NCBI GenBank assembly: GCA_021797775.1
Contig: JAJZZC010000001.1
Location: 1-64,000, forward strand
Length of the DNA: 64,000 nt
Origin: Bacillota bacterium
GTDB lineage: Bacteria > Bacillota > Sulfobacillia > RBS10-35 > JAJYVN01
Reading direction: 5' to 3'
Shown piece by piece: positions 8,655-17,254 of the stretch (positions are counted from its first letter, which is position 1; the number at the start of each line of letters is the position of its first letter). The translations under genes were made by a program, and so were the position numbers. The notes under the pieces are model-generated. The model saw only the letters and a list, made by a program, of their open reading frames with translations. It was not told the DNA's origin and made no database searches.

Positions 8655-10061
8655 ATGCCCGAGCGCCCTTCTGCGGCGCCCGCCCCAGCAGGCCCGCCCA
8701 CCGCGGCGGTCACCGGCGCGACCGCGTCCGATGGGATTGTGATCACGCACGAGGACATCGACCGGGCCCGGGACCGGTTGGCGGTGGAACGCGCCCGCCG
8801 CGGCGGGCGGTTCGCCTGGACGCGGCTGCTCTGGTTGCTCGTCGGGCCGGGTATCCTCGTGATGCTGGGCGAAAACGACGCCCCGAGCATGCTGTCGTAC
8901 GCGGCGACCGGTGCGCGGTTCGGGATCGGCTTCTTTGTGCCCTTTATCGTAGTGACGTTCATGATGGCCTACGTGGTGCAGGAGATGACGGTGCGCCTCG
9001 GCGCCACCACGCACCGGGGGCATGCGGAACTGATCTTCGACCGTTTCGGTCGGTTTTGGGGCTCCTTTGCCATGGGCGACCTTGTCCTCGGCAACTTCCT
9101 CACGCTGATTACGGAATTCATCGGCATCCGGGCGGGGCTTGGCTTCTTCGGCGTGCCGCCGCTCGTCTCGGTGAGCGCGGCCGTGTGCATCGTCATGGTC
9201 AGCGCCATGACGAGCCGCTATTGGACGTGGGAACGGCTGACGATCGGACTCGCCATCTTCAACGGGCTCTTTATCCCGGTGGCCTTCCTCGTCCACCCCG
9301 CCTGGGGCACGGTCGGTCGTTCCCTCCTGACCTGGTCCCCGCTGCCCGGGCACCTGCTGAGCGGCGGTACGCTGACCATCCTCATGGCGGACATCGGGGC
9401 CACCGTCACCCCATGGATGCTCTTTTTCCAGCAGGGCGCGGTGGTCGACAAGGGCCTGCAGCCCCGCGACGTCGGCAGCGGCCGGCTCGACACCGTCATT
9501 GGGGCCGTGCTGGCCAGCCTCTTCGCGGTCGCCTGCGTCGTGGCGACATCCCCCCTACACACGCACGGCATCAACACCGGCGACTATCAGGCGGCGAACT
9601 TCGCGCGGGCGCTGCTGCCCTACGCCGGCCGTGTCGGAGCGACGCTGTTCGCGCTCGGTGTCTTCGAGGCCGGCCTGGTCGCCTCGATCACCATCTCCAC
9701 CTCGTCGGCGTACGCGTTTGGCGAGGTGGCCGGAAGCGCGCACAGTCTCAACCGCCCGCTCGGCGAGGGCCGGCTCTTCTATGCCGTGCTGCTGGCCTCC
9801 GCGGTGAGCGCGGGGGCCCTGGTGCTCATCCCGCACGCACCCCTGGAATTCGTGGTGCTGGTCGTCAACGTCATCGCGGTGCTGGCCATGCCTCCGGCCC
9901 TGATTTTCCTGGTGCTGCTGGTCAACGACCCTGAGCTGATGGGAGACCAGCGCTCGAGCCTCTGGTCGAACGTCGCGGTGATCACCACCACCGTGTTGTT
10001 GGTCGCGGCCGGACTGTTGTATGGAATCAGCGTGCTGTTTCCCAAGGCCTTGGGCGGATGA
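8655..10061 (+). CDS. NRAMP-family divalent metal transporter, divergent metal site
   Basis: A 468-residue membrane protein with about 11 hydrophobic segments after an N-terminal tail of about 55 residues. It starts at ATG 8655 behind GGGAGGGAGG. The NRAMP fold is recognisable from TM1 (GPGILVMLGENDAPSML), the following VQEMTVRLG, and TM6 (ADIGATVTPWMLFFQQ). In ordinary Mn/Fe transporters of the family TM1 carries DPGN and TM6 carries MPH, supplying the Asp, Asn and Met metal ligands. Here these read DAPS and TPW: the Asp is kept, Asn is replaced by Ser and the soft Met ligand by Thr. Loss of the Met suggests a harder ion than Mn2+ or Fe2+, as known for Mg2+ and Al3+ transporting relatives. 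Substrate is therefore open. A promoter lies 600 nt upstream, and the next gene overlaps by 4 bp. Confidence 0.85.
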   Translation: MPERPSAAPAPAGPPTAAVTGATASDGIVITHEDIDRARDRLAVERARRGGRFAWTRLLWLLVGPGILVMLGENDAPSMLSYAATGARFGIGFFVPFIVVTFMMAYVVQEMTVRLGATTHRGHAELIFDRFGRFWGSFAMGDLVLGNFLTLITEFIGIRAGLGFFGVPPLVSVSAAVCIVMVSAMTSRYWTWERLTIGLAIFNGLFIPVAFLVHPAWGTVGRSLLTWSPLPGHLLSGGTLTILMADIGATVTPWMLFFQQGAVVDKGLQPRDVGSGRLDTVIGAVLASLFAVACVVATSPLHTHGINTGDYQAANFARALLPYAGRVGATLFALGVFEAGLVASITISTSSAYAFGEVAGSAHSLNRPLGEGRLFYAVLLASAVSAGALVLIPHAPLEFVVLVVNVIAVLAMPPALIFLVLLVNDPELMGDQRSSLWSNVAVITTTVLLVAAGLLYGISVLFPKALGG

Positions 10062-10399
10062 CGCGCCGATCGGTACGGCAGCGGCCAGGGGGGAATCCCA
10101 GAGTGGCGAATGAAGAGCACCTGTTGGCTGGTGTGGCTGTCGCGCAACGCGGCGTATCCGCCGGGGTCCCGCCCCGGGTCGCGGGTCCGCCGCCCGCGGC
10201 GGATCGGGAGCGTGACGCAGCCGTAGTCCTGACCGTGCTCGAGCCCGACCAGCTCGTGGCCGCCAAGCGGTCGCGCTTCTGCCTGTGCCGCGTGTCGCCT
10301 GGGCTGGGGGGGGTCCTGTGGGGGCTCCGCTCATACGTGGTCTTCATGCTGGCGGTCGTGACGATTGAGGTGGTGAAGGGGCTCACCGGCCACGGATGA
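10058..10399 (+). CDS. Small protein with one C-terminal membrane segment, coupled to NRAMP gene
   Basis: The ATG overlaps the NRAMP stop codon (ATGA), the classic sign of translational coupling. The 113-residue product has a charged N-terminal part (about residues 1-80, with AAVVLTVLEPDQLVAAKRSRF) and one hydrophobic helix near the end (YVVFMLAVVTIEVV, about residues 92-106). I do not recognise a family. An N-in tail-anchored arrangement would place the soluble part in the cytoplasm next to the transporter, so a regulatory or accessory subunit is possible. Codon usage looks acceptable but the middle is Arg/Pro-rich, so I keep moderate confidence that it is a true gene. Confidence 0.45.
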   Translation: MTRRSVRQRPGGNPRVANEEHLLAGVAVAQRGVSAGVPPRVAGPPPAADRERDAAVVLTVLEPDQLVAAKRSRFCLCRVSPGLGGVLWGLRSYVVFMLAVVTIEVVKGLTGHG

Positions 10400-10909
10400 G
10401 CCCTCCGTACGGCGGGCGGCAGCACTGTCGGCCCGGCGTCATGCTTCGGCGCCACGGCTGGGACCGCGGGCGTTGGACGCGGGATTTCCGGCGTCGCGCC
10501 CGCACGCCGTTGGCCCCGCACTTGGCGCCGTGGAACCACGAGGAGTTGCGCCGCTGGCGGCCGAACCGCACCCCTGCGCCCGCCGCACGGGGAAGGACCG
10601 CCTTGGACCCCAACTGCGCGCGGACCTGGACGCCCTGCGCGCCGAAGCCGAGAGCCGCCGGCAGATGGTGGTCATGCTGGGCGCCCTGACCACCGGCCCA
10701 CGGACCGAGATCGCCCTCACCGGCGCCGTGGCCGCGCTCCAGGTGGTGACCGTCGCCCGCAAGGAAGCCCGCGTCCGGCACGAGGAGACATGGCAGAAGA
10801 ACGACGCCCTGGGCGAAGGCTCTCCACCCACCAGCGCGAGGAGGCCGACCGCGAGGAAGCCCTCCTCAACGCCCACATCGCGCCCCTAGAGGTCAGCGCC
10901 GCCAACCTC
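10400..10909 (+). pseudogene. Possible decayed coding region with coiled-coil fragments
   Basis: No intact gene. Two short stretches in different plus frames look once-coding: around 10605-10790 a helical, heptad-like segment (LRADLDALRAEAESRRQMVVM and then ALTTGPRTEIALTGAVAALQ), and around 10820-10910 another (REEADREEALLNAHIAPLEV). A frame change between them would be needed to join them into one helical protein. I cannot name the family. It abuts the long repeat at 10910, so decay next to mobile sequence is plausible. Confidence 0.3.
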
Positions 10910-11177
10910 CATAAGCCCCCCATGCCGGCGGGGCCGGCGCCACGCGGCATGAACCTGACTTTCGCAAAGGGGCGGCCGGTCGCCTTGGTGCCCAGGGGCC
11001 GGCCCCTCGCCACGAACTCACCCGCTGCCGTCGCGGGGTCCTTCTGCGCCAGCGGCGTCCGCCTGACACTGCGAGATTCAGGATGAAAACGCGGGCGGGT
11101 GTCGGCGACGGCGCCTAGTAGTCCTTGGCGCACATGACCACTACTGGTAGTGGCACCCGCGGCCTTTTTCGCAGGAG
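10910..11177 (+). repeat. Long repeat of about 268 bp, inverted partner at 46294-46561
   Basis: This segment is nearly identical, in reverse complement, to 46294-46561, some 35 kb away. It consists of about 40 bp of flank, the complete MITE copy at 10954-11082 with its ATGAA target duplications, and about 90 bp of a second unit. Because the target duplication and both flanks are shared, the larger segment was duplicated after the MITE had inserted. The 90-bp unit contains two mutually exclusive hairpins: AGTAGT (11117-11122) can pair with ACTACT (11140-11145), or CCACTAC (11138-11144) with GTAGTGG (11147-11153), followed by CCTTTTT. Confidence 0.85.
10954..11082 (-). mobile_element. MITE copy A (129 bp), perfect 5-bp target duplication
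   Basis: Ends are CCTGACTTTCGCA and, inverted, CCTGAATCTCGCA (11 of 13 identical). It is flanked by ATGAA on both sides (10949-10953 and 11083-11087). It has no ORF of its own. The interior is about 75% GC and matches copies B, C and D almost base for base. The element runs in the orientation opposite to B, C and D. Confidence 0.85.
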
Positions 11178-11771
11178 GAGCGCATCACGGCCCTCCAGGG
11201 CAGGGAGCAACAGGACGACGGCGCCCCGCCGCGGGCGCTCCCCTCACCGCCCCCCGTCCCCGTCGGCGGGCCGCCATGGCATCGCCACCCACCAGCGTGC
11301 CCCCGGCAACCCCAGGGCACGAACCCCTTCCGCCGATTCTCGCACGACCGGGGGTACGCCCGACGCCCGCGTCTTGCGCCACCGCCCCCAGGGCGTCCGC
11401 GACCGCCGCCAGTAACACGTCTCCCGCGGTGTTCCACCGGCTGGCGGCCAGCCCCGCGCAGGGCCGTCGTGACCGCCGCCACCTCGCCGAGGCTCCAGGT
11501 GGCGATGGCCGTCCCTCGACAGCATACCGCCGGATACGACGGCGCCGGCGCGGACAAGTCGCCGAGATGTGTGCATAATCAGCCGGGGGATGATCGCGCC
11601 GCGACGGGACGGGCAACGGCACATCCGCCTGTCGGCTGACGAACTCCCGCCCTGGAGGCCCTGCGGGGAGCCGTCGCGGCGCCCCGCTCACAGGCGGATG
11701 TCGTGGCGGCGTGCCTGCGGCGCGAACTCGCCACGCATCCGCGCGACGCCGCGAGCCAGGAGGCATGGAGC
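11178..11771. other. Intergenic stretch, no gene recognised
   Basis: Nearly 600 bp without a convincing gene on either strand; open frames are Arg/Pro-rich shadows. The only structured feature is the end of the long repeat at its left border. Confidence 0.5.
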
Positions 11772-12092
11772 ATGTTGCAAGAAGAGGACGCTGAGCCCCG
11801 CGCTCGCTCGAGTCGGCCGGCGACCGCGCCGAAGCCCGTGGCGCGGCCAGCGCCGTCCCCGCAGCCTCCGGACCCCGTGCGAGTCGGCGCGCGGTTCGCT
11901 CATCGGACCTGGCGCGGCACACAGGGTGACGGGCCGCCCACGGTCTGCGTCGTGACCTCGGCCACGCCCAGAGAGGTCCGGTTCCACAAGGTCGGCCGCG
12001 GGGGCGGACAGGTCGGCCGGGAGTACCGCTGCCAGCGGGAGGAGTTTGGGTACGTTCACCTGGGCGCATGGCGTGGGAGCGCCGGCCAGTAG
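11772..12092 (+). CDS. Small conserved-looking protein (106 aa), function unknown
   Basis: ATG 11772 is preceded at 8 nt by AGGAGG. The first 45 residues are Pro/Ala/Arg-rich and probably disordered. Residues about 45-106 look like a small folded beta domain: VRVGARFAHRTW, then PPTVCVVTSATPREVRFHKVG, then a short aromatic end with EYRCQREEFGYVHLGAW. The alternation of hydrophobic residues with charged ones is not what the shadow frames of this genome look like, so I think it is a real gene. It resembles small SH3-like domains found in phage or mobile regions, but I cannot name the family. The surrounding 2 kb has no other gene on this strand; a strong hairpin follows at 12250. Confidence 0.45.
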   Translation: MLQEEDAEPRARSSRPATAPKPVARPAPSPQPPDPVRVGARFAHRTWRGTQGDGPPTVCVVTSATPREVRFHKVGRGGGQVGREYRCQREEFGYVHLGAWRGSAGQ

Positions 12093-12249
12093 TCGCCTGG
12101 AGCTCGTGAGTATATCCACGCTGATCGGCGGGCGGGGCCCGGCTTGGCGCCGCTACCTGGCGTCTCTGGAACCCAAGTCGGCACAGCGGGATACGCCGGT
12201 AGTGACCGTCAGCACTCCACAACGGAGCCGGGAGGGCACCCACGTATCG

Positions 12250-12295
12250 GAAGCCTACCCGGCGCCCGTCCGGTACGTGGCGCCAGGTAGGCTTC
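12250..12295 (+). repeat. Strong hairpin, possible terminator
   Basis: Arms GAAGCCTACC-c-GGCGCC (12250-12266) and GGCGCC-a-GGTAGGCTTC (12279-12295) pair over 16 bp with one mismatch around a 12-nt loop. It lies 158 bp behind the small gene ending at 12092. There is no T tract, as in other terminator-like hairpins of this window. Confidence 0.5.
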
Positions 12296-12678
12296 GGCCG
12301 CTTGGCGAGTGAAGCCCGGGTCCTACGGAACGGTGCCGGAGTGGCCCATTGGAGGCGCGCTTCGACTGGGACGGCGCCGATGTGGTGATCGCCCGGCCCG
12401 GGATCCCTCGAAATGGTGCGCCGTGACTTCGACCGCCAGAAACTCCAGATCGTGGGCCTGCGGTCCGACGGACTCGACGCCCGGGCCGCGCCCGCCGCCA
12501 GGGCACGTCCGGCCCATGGCCCCACCACTCACTTCGCGACCCGCCCCCTACCCCCGGTGCGCCGCGAACAGGAGGTGGGCGCCGGTCTCCGGTGCACGCC
12601 GGCAGGCGTCCACCTCGGCCTCCTCCCCCGGCTTTAGCTATGGGGAGGTTCAGATCCCGGCTATCAGGCGCGCCAGCT
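12296..12678. other. Intergenic stretch, no gene recognised
   Basis: About 380 bp between the hairpin and the small membrane protein gene. I see only shadow frames here. Confidence 0.5.
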
Positions 12679-12906
12679 TCAGCTGCGCACGCCCCGCTGG
12701 CGCTGGCGCCAGCGCCGCCAAGCCACGACCGCCCACACCGCTTCGACGACGCCGAAGGGCCATGTCCTCGCCATCCACCCGTACGCGGAGGATGCCAGGC
12801 ACGCAAAAGCGAAGGCCAGAGTAAAAGCGGGGGCCCGTTCTTCCAGAGCGTAAAAGACGAGCATGAGCAGCACGGCGCCGGCCCCGAAGAGGGTCAGTGG
12901 AGACAC
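12679..12906 (-). CDS. Small membrane protein (75 aa), CBU_0592-like
   Basis: GTG 12906 starts a compact 75-residue protein with three hydrophobic helices: LFGAGAVLLMLVFYAL (about 5-20), FTLAFAFACLASSAYGWM (about 28-45) and FGVVEAVWAVVAWRRW (about 51-66), ending in a basic tail RWRQRQRG. The WPFGVVEAVWAVVAWRRW signature resembles short membrane proteins of the CBU_0592 kind that occur widely in bacteria, often as free-standing genes; their function is unknown. The clean hydrophobic pattern and length argue for a true gene although it stands alone. A GGAAGGGAT stretch some 10-17 nt upstream could serve as ribosome binding site. Confidence 0.75.
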   Translation of the reverse strand: MSPLTLFGAGAVLLMLVFYALEERAPAFTLAFAFACLASSAYGWMARTWPFGVVEAVWAVVAWRRWRQRQRGVRS

Positions 12907-13359
12907 GTGGCCGCCATCCCTTCCGGCGGCGTCCCCGTTTCACACGTGGCGCGGGAATGGGCGATGGGCATTCGCCCGGGGGGGCGCCGCTCGTATGTCA
13001 GTCGATCCCACCGCGCGCGTCCGATCCCATTCGCCGCGGAACCGGCCCATGTTCGCATCGGGGCGCTGCGCCACGCAATCCCTTGTGGGTGTTTCTGACA
13101 CCGCCGGTCAGCACGCGGCGCGATAGGGCGCGACACCAGGGCGCAAGGCCGGGGAACGGGCCGCACCACCCTCCGCTCCCCCCGCCGGCCGCTCCTTCAT
13201 CGCCTCGGCGGCAGCGGCGGCCCCCCCACGCTGCGTGCCATGATCGGGGGTTGGTGGCGCGGTGCCCGCCGCCGGTTGCCGAGCCGTCCTAACGGCCTGG
13301 GCGCCTGCCCCGGAGCGCCGCGCCCGGCGCCTCCGGGGCAGGCGGCGAGCCGCCCGCCT
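12907..13359. other. Intergenic stretch with one terminator hairpin
   Basis: About 450 bp without a gene between two minus-strand genes. Apart from the hairpin at 13308-13338 I see nothing in it. Confidence 0.5.
13308..13338 (-). terminator. GC-rich hairpin behind the PqaA-like gene
   Basis: CCCCGGAG (13308-13315) pairs with CTCCGGGG (13331-13338), with further pairing of GCCG/CGGC inside. It lies 22 nt behind the stop codon on the minus strand. There is no T tract. Confidence 0.5.
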
Positions 13360-14640
13360 TCAGCCCGCGCGGGAAGGGGCCGGGTCCACCGTCCAAATCG
13401 GCGTGTCTAGCGCCACCCGCCCCCCGTGCCCCTGCGCCTCGACCTCCAGGAAGGCGGCGCGGTAGACACCCGGCTGGGCCTCCCACTCCACGGTCCACGG
13501 GGGCCCGCCGGCCAGCGCCGGCCCGGGACTCCAGCGCGCCTCCCGGAAGTCCATGGTCGGCTGCGAGCTCGCCCACAGCCGCGGGGGCGACGCGCTGGCC
13601 GGTCCATCGACGCGCACGCGCACCCGATCCGCCTCTCGGCGCAACTCCCAGCGCAGCGGGGCCAGCCCGCCTGCCCCCTCGTCCCCGCCGAGCGACAGAT
13701 CCCAGAGCGCGGAGAGGGCCCCGGCCATGCGCTCGGGTTGGCCGAGCCCGTGCCCCGCGTTGGGGATGTATGTGACGTAGGTGGGGGCCGGCAGCGCGTC
13801 ATGGTAGAGCCCCAGCGCATCCACCGGCCAGTACGGGTCGTTCGTGCCGAGGATCAGCCACTTGGGCATCGTCAAGCGCGCGCGGTGGGCGAAGGGATCG
13901 ACCATCGCCAGCAGGTGATCGCCCCCCGGCGCCTCTATGCGCTCCAGGAGGCCGCGATCGGTGTAATCCGCGATCTCCGGGCTGTAGCCCCCGTCGAACA
14001 CGTCCCGCTGCCGCCGCAGTTGGGCCCGCATGTCCAGGTTGTCGTAGACCATGGGCGCGATAGCGCGCACGCGGGGATCCGCCGCGCCCGCCAGGTAGGT
14101 GGTCCAGCCGCGCTTGGAGGCCCCCGCCACGACGAAGCCATCAACGCGCACGCGCGCCGCCAGAAAGGTCTGCAGCGCGTCCATGGCGCGGACCGCGGCG
14201 CGCGTCATCGGCAGCAGCAGCGGCCAGGAGGGATCGCCATCCTCCAGGAAGCGATCGAAGGTGTGGGCGATGAGCGCGTCCTCGCGGAGATCGCCGAAGA
14301 GCGGCTGGTTGGGCACGTCGGCAAGCACGGCCACAGGGGCGGCGATGCGTAAGGCCAGCGCCTCCAGCAACGCCAGCTCGCCAGCGTGGTCGCCGCTGCC
14401 GGTGACATAGAGGAAGCAGCGGCTGGAGGCACCGGCGCCCTCCGGCAGGATGCAATACAGGCGGTGGGTCCAGGGCAGCCCGCGCCACCGCTGGGATGTG
14501 AGGCGCAGCGTGTGGAGCACTGCGGACGACGCGCGCGCAGCGGGCAGTTCCTCCTCCCAACTCCAGTCGCCTCCGCCGTCGCGCACCAACGCGTCGAGAT
14601 CGGCCGATCCCCTGTTCACGGCGCCGTCGGCACTGCTCAT
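13360..14640 (-). CDS. PhoPQ-activated pathogenicity-related protein (PqaA family)
   Basis: A 426-residue protein starting at ATG 14640 behind GGGGGAG. It shows the hallmark of the PqaA family, an alpha/beta hydrolase-like fold: GFVVAGASKRGWTTYLAGAA (about residue 160) with the G-A-S-K-R-G nucleophile elbow, followed by IAPMVYDNLDM, then KWLILGTNDPYWPVDAL (acidic turn) and YVTYIPNAGHGLGQPER with the His. This gives a plausible Ser-Asp-His arrangement. The C-terminal about 110 residues form a beta-rich appended domain. In enterobacteria the family is linked to PhoP-regulated peptide resistance, but most bacterial members are uncharacterised and no PhoPQ genes are here. No signal peptide is evident at the chosen start. 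Confidence 0.88.
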   Translation of the reverse strand: MSSADGAVNRGSADLDALVRDGGGDWSWEEELPAARASSAVLHTLRLTSQRWRGLPWTHRLYCILPEGAGASSRCFLYVTGSGDHAGELALLEALALRIAAPVAVLADVPNQPLFGDLREDALIAHTFDRFLEDGDPSWPLLLPMTRAAVRAMDALQTFLAARVRVDGFVVAGASKRGWTTYLAGAADPRVRAIAPMVYDNLDMRAQLRRQRDVFDGGYSPEIADYTDRGLLERIEAPGGDHLLAMVDPFAHRARLTMPKWLILGTNDPYWPVDALGLYHDALPAPTYVTYIPNAGHGLGQPERMAGALSALWDLSLGGDEGAGGLAPLRWELRREADRVRVRVDGPASASPPRLWASSQPTMDFREARWSPGPALAGGPPWTVEWEAQPGVYRAAFLEVEAQGHGGRVALDTPIWTVDPAPSRAG

Positions 14641-15076
14641 GCTGCTCCCCCGCTGGCGTTGTCGTGCGGTCCCGCGCACGGGACAGCGGTGGCGCGTGCG
14701 ACGCACCTGGAGCCCCGCGTCGGCGCCCCGGCCCTGGCGCCGACGCGCCCCCTGACACCCGCGCCCCGGCCGACCCCGTCCGGGGCGGCGGCGGTAGGCG
14801 CGGGCAGTCTCCGATGTTCGGCAGCGCTCTGGCCGGCGTGGCACCCGCCCCCAGCCACCCGCCTTCGTAGCGTTCGCACAGGGTGCGGCGGCCCCCTGCC
14901 CCGGCGGCCCGCATGATGGTGTCGTGCAGGGGGCCCTCCCCCGCGGACCGCCGGGCGAGCAGCCCACTTGAAGGGACTCGAAGAGGGTGTCGATCCCCTC
15001 CTCCGCTTCGCCACCGTGCGCCCCCTCATGCCCCCCACCGCGCCCCGGCGGCGTGGGCGCGGCGCACACGCCGTGC
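14641..15076. other. Intergenic stretch, no gene recognised
   Basis: About 440 bp between the MMPL transporter and the PqaA-like gene on the same strand. Only shadow frames; no clear promoter or terminator seen. Confidence 0.5.
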
Positions 15077-17254
15077 TCACGCCGCTGCCCGTTCCCCCTC
15101 CCCTTCCCCGCGCCGGCGCCCGGCGGCCAGCCCGAAGGGCCACCAGGTCGAGCGGCCCAACAGCGCGACGGAGGTGGGAACGAGGCATGTGCGCACGATC
15201 CAGGTGTCGAGCAGGATGGCGACGGTCATGCCCAGGGCCATCGTGCGCATGAGCTGCAGGGGCGAGAGCAGCATGGCGGCGAAGGCCACCACCATCAGGA
15301 GACCCGCCCCGGTGATCATCCCCCCGGTCTCCCCGAGGCCGCGCCGCGCCGCCTCACGGGCGCCCGCGCCCGCCGCGGCATGCTCACGGATGCGGTGGAT
15401 CAGGATGACCTCATAGTCCATGGACAACCCGAACAGGATGACGAAGATGAGCGGCGTGATGCTGGCGTCCAGCGGCAGCGCCTCAAACCCCAGACGGCCG
15501 TGCTGCACGAAGAAGACCAGCAGCCCCGCCGTGGAGAGGGCCACCAGCCCGTCGAAGACAACCGCCAACAGGGCCACCCAGAGCGAACCGCTTGCCGCGA
15601 ACAGCACCACCAGGGCCACGGCGGCTACGGCCAGTACCATAGCCGGCAGCGTGCGCGCCACCAAGCGGTTGAATCCAGCTAAGAGCGCGATCGGCCCGCC
15701 CACGCCAGCCCGCCAGCCGGAGGGCAACGTCCGGATGATGGCCTGCACCTGATGCAGCAGGGCGAGCGTCCGCGAGCTGTCGGGCGCATAGCGCGAGGTC
15801 ACCGAGAGGACCACCAGGTTGGGAGCCGCCGTCGCCGCGGCCAGGGCGGCGGGCGGCCCGCCCGGCGCAGCGAAGGCCTGGGCCAGCGCCGCCGCGGGGA
15901 GGCCGGACCCGGCGGGCGAGGCCACGGCGGCGGCGGCGGGCAGCGCCTCGATGCGGTGCGTCACTGCGGCCGCCCCGCGCCACGTGGCCGGGTCGGTCAG
16001 CGGCGCCGGCGCTCGCAGCACTACCGGAAGAGGCGCGATCGAGTCGGGGCCGTAGTCCTTCTGCTGCTGTTCCACCGCGAGCCGGAGCACGTCGTGCGGC
16101 GCGAGCATGGTCGCTACATTCGCCGGGGTGCTGACGGAGATGCCGGGCGCCTCCAAGGCAGGGATGGCCAGGAGCGTCGCGCCCACAACCAGCACCGCCA
16201 CGGGCCGGCGCGTCACAAAGGCGGACAGGGCCGGCCAAAAGCGGGCGGCCGCCCGCGGCCGCGGCAGCCTGCCGCGTTCGCTCTGCGTGCCCAGCATGGC
16301 AAGCAGTGCTGGCAGCAGCGTGAGCGTGGCGAGGAGCACGGCGAGCACGGCGACGCAGCCGCCCAGCGCCAGCCCGCTCCAGTACGCGGTGCGCGGCAGG
16401 AGCAGCGCGAGCATGGAGGCGCCCACCGCGAGCGCCGAGAAGAACACGGACCGCCCGGCCGTGCGCATGGCCTCGGACAGCGCCGCGACCACGGCATCCC
16501 GACCGCCGCGCGCCGGCCCGGCGCCATCCCCCGCGGCCTGCCGGCGCAGCGCACCGCGGAAGCGCGCACTGAGGAAGAGCGAGTAGTCGATCCCCACGCC
16601 CAGGGCCAGGAAGCTGACGATATTGGTCAGGTACACCGAGAGCCGCATATACGGCTCCAGCAGGTCGATCGCGGCCAGCGCCACCGCCGCGCCAACCAGC
16701 GCCACGAGGAGCGGGAGGACCGCGGCGACCGCCGAGTCGTAGACGAACAGGAGCAGCACGGCGAGGACCGGCACGGCCACGAGCCCGGCCACCCGCAGGG
16801 TCGCCGTCGCCGCCTGGAGCACGCCGTTGCCCGCCGTGCCGAGGTTAACGCCCTGGGCGCGCACCCCGCGCAGGCCGGCCAAGCGCGCGCGCAACGCCAT
16901 CACGGCCGCCGTCGCGCGCGGACCCGGCAGGGCGTCCACCACCACCGCGTCGGCATGGCCCGGCAGCGCGGACAGGTGCGCCGTCGCCAGGGGAGTCCCC
17001 GCCGTCGCGGCGGCCGCCGCCCAGATCGGCCGCACACCGCTCACCGACAACCCCTGCACCAGGGTGCTCAGGCCCGGTTCCCCGCTGGACGGCAGGCGCC
17101 GCAACTGCGTGTCCGCCCACGCCGCGGCGCTGCGCGGATCCTCGAAACCGGACCCCACCAAACCGTGGGTCACGTGCAAGGCCCGCGGCAACGCCAGGGC
17201 CAGCACCGCCAGCCACAGCGCGAGGACCAGGAAACGGTAGCGGTACCAGCCCAT
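15077..17254 (-). CDS. MMPL/RND-family transporter
   Basis: This 725-residue membrane protein starts at ATG 17254, 5 nt after GGGAGG. It has two homologous halves. Each begins with one helix (YRFLVLALWLAVLALAL at the N-terminus; PVAVLVVGATLLAIPAL near residue 345), then a periplasmic-type loop, then five helices. The conserved MMPL signature appears twice: GVGIDYSLFLSARFRGALR in the first half and FGLSMDYEVILIHRIREH in the second. These Asp-Tyr motifs are the proton-relay region of the RND superfamily. MMPL proteins export lipids, siderophores or drugs; the substrate here cannot be inferred. No membrane fusion or regulator gene adjoins it. The C-terminus is a basic tail, RRRGEGEGE. Confidence 0.92.
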   Translation of the reverse strand: MGWYRYRFLVLALWLAVLALALPRALHVTHGLVGSGFEDPRSAAAWADTQLRRLPSSGEPGLSTLVQGLSVSGVRPIWAAAAATAGTPLATAHLSALPGHADAVVVDALPGPRATAAVMALRARLAGLRGVRAQGVNLGTAGNGVLQAATATLRVAGLVAVPVLAVLLLFVYDSAVAAVLPLLVALVGAAVALAAIDLLEPYMRLSVYLTNIVSFLALGVGIDYSLFLSARFRGALRRQAAGDGAGPARGGRDAVVAALSEAMRTAGRSVFFSALAVGASMLALLLPRTAYWSGLALGGCVAVLAVLLATLTLLPALLAMLGTQSERGRLPRPRAAARFWPALSAFVTRRPVAVLVVGATLLAIPALEAPGISVSTPANVATMLAPHDVLRLAVEQQQKDYGPDSIAPLPVVLRAPAPLTDPATWRGAAAVTHRIEALPAAAAVASPAGSGLPAAALAQAFAAPGGPPAALAAATAAPNLVVLSVTSRYAPDSSRTLALLHQVQAIIRTLPSGWRAGVGGPIALLAGFNRLVARTLPAMVLAVAAVALVVLFAASGSLWVALLAVVFDGLVALSTAGLLVFFVQHGRLGFEALPLDASITPLIFVILFGLSMDYEVILIHRIREHAAAGAGAREAARRGLGETGGMITGAGLLMVVAFAAMLLSPLQLMRTMALGMTVAILLDTWIVRTCLVPTSVALLGRSTWWPFGLAAGRRRGEGEGERAAA

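Noticed and set aside
11100-11160. Possible integron attC-like or riboswitch element in the long repeat
   Set aside because: The palindromes have no conserved attC core sites, and no integrase or cassettes are near.
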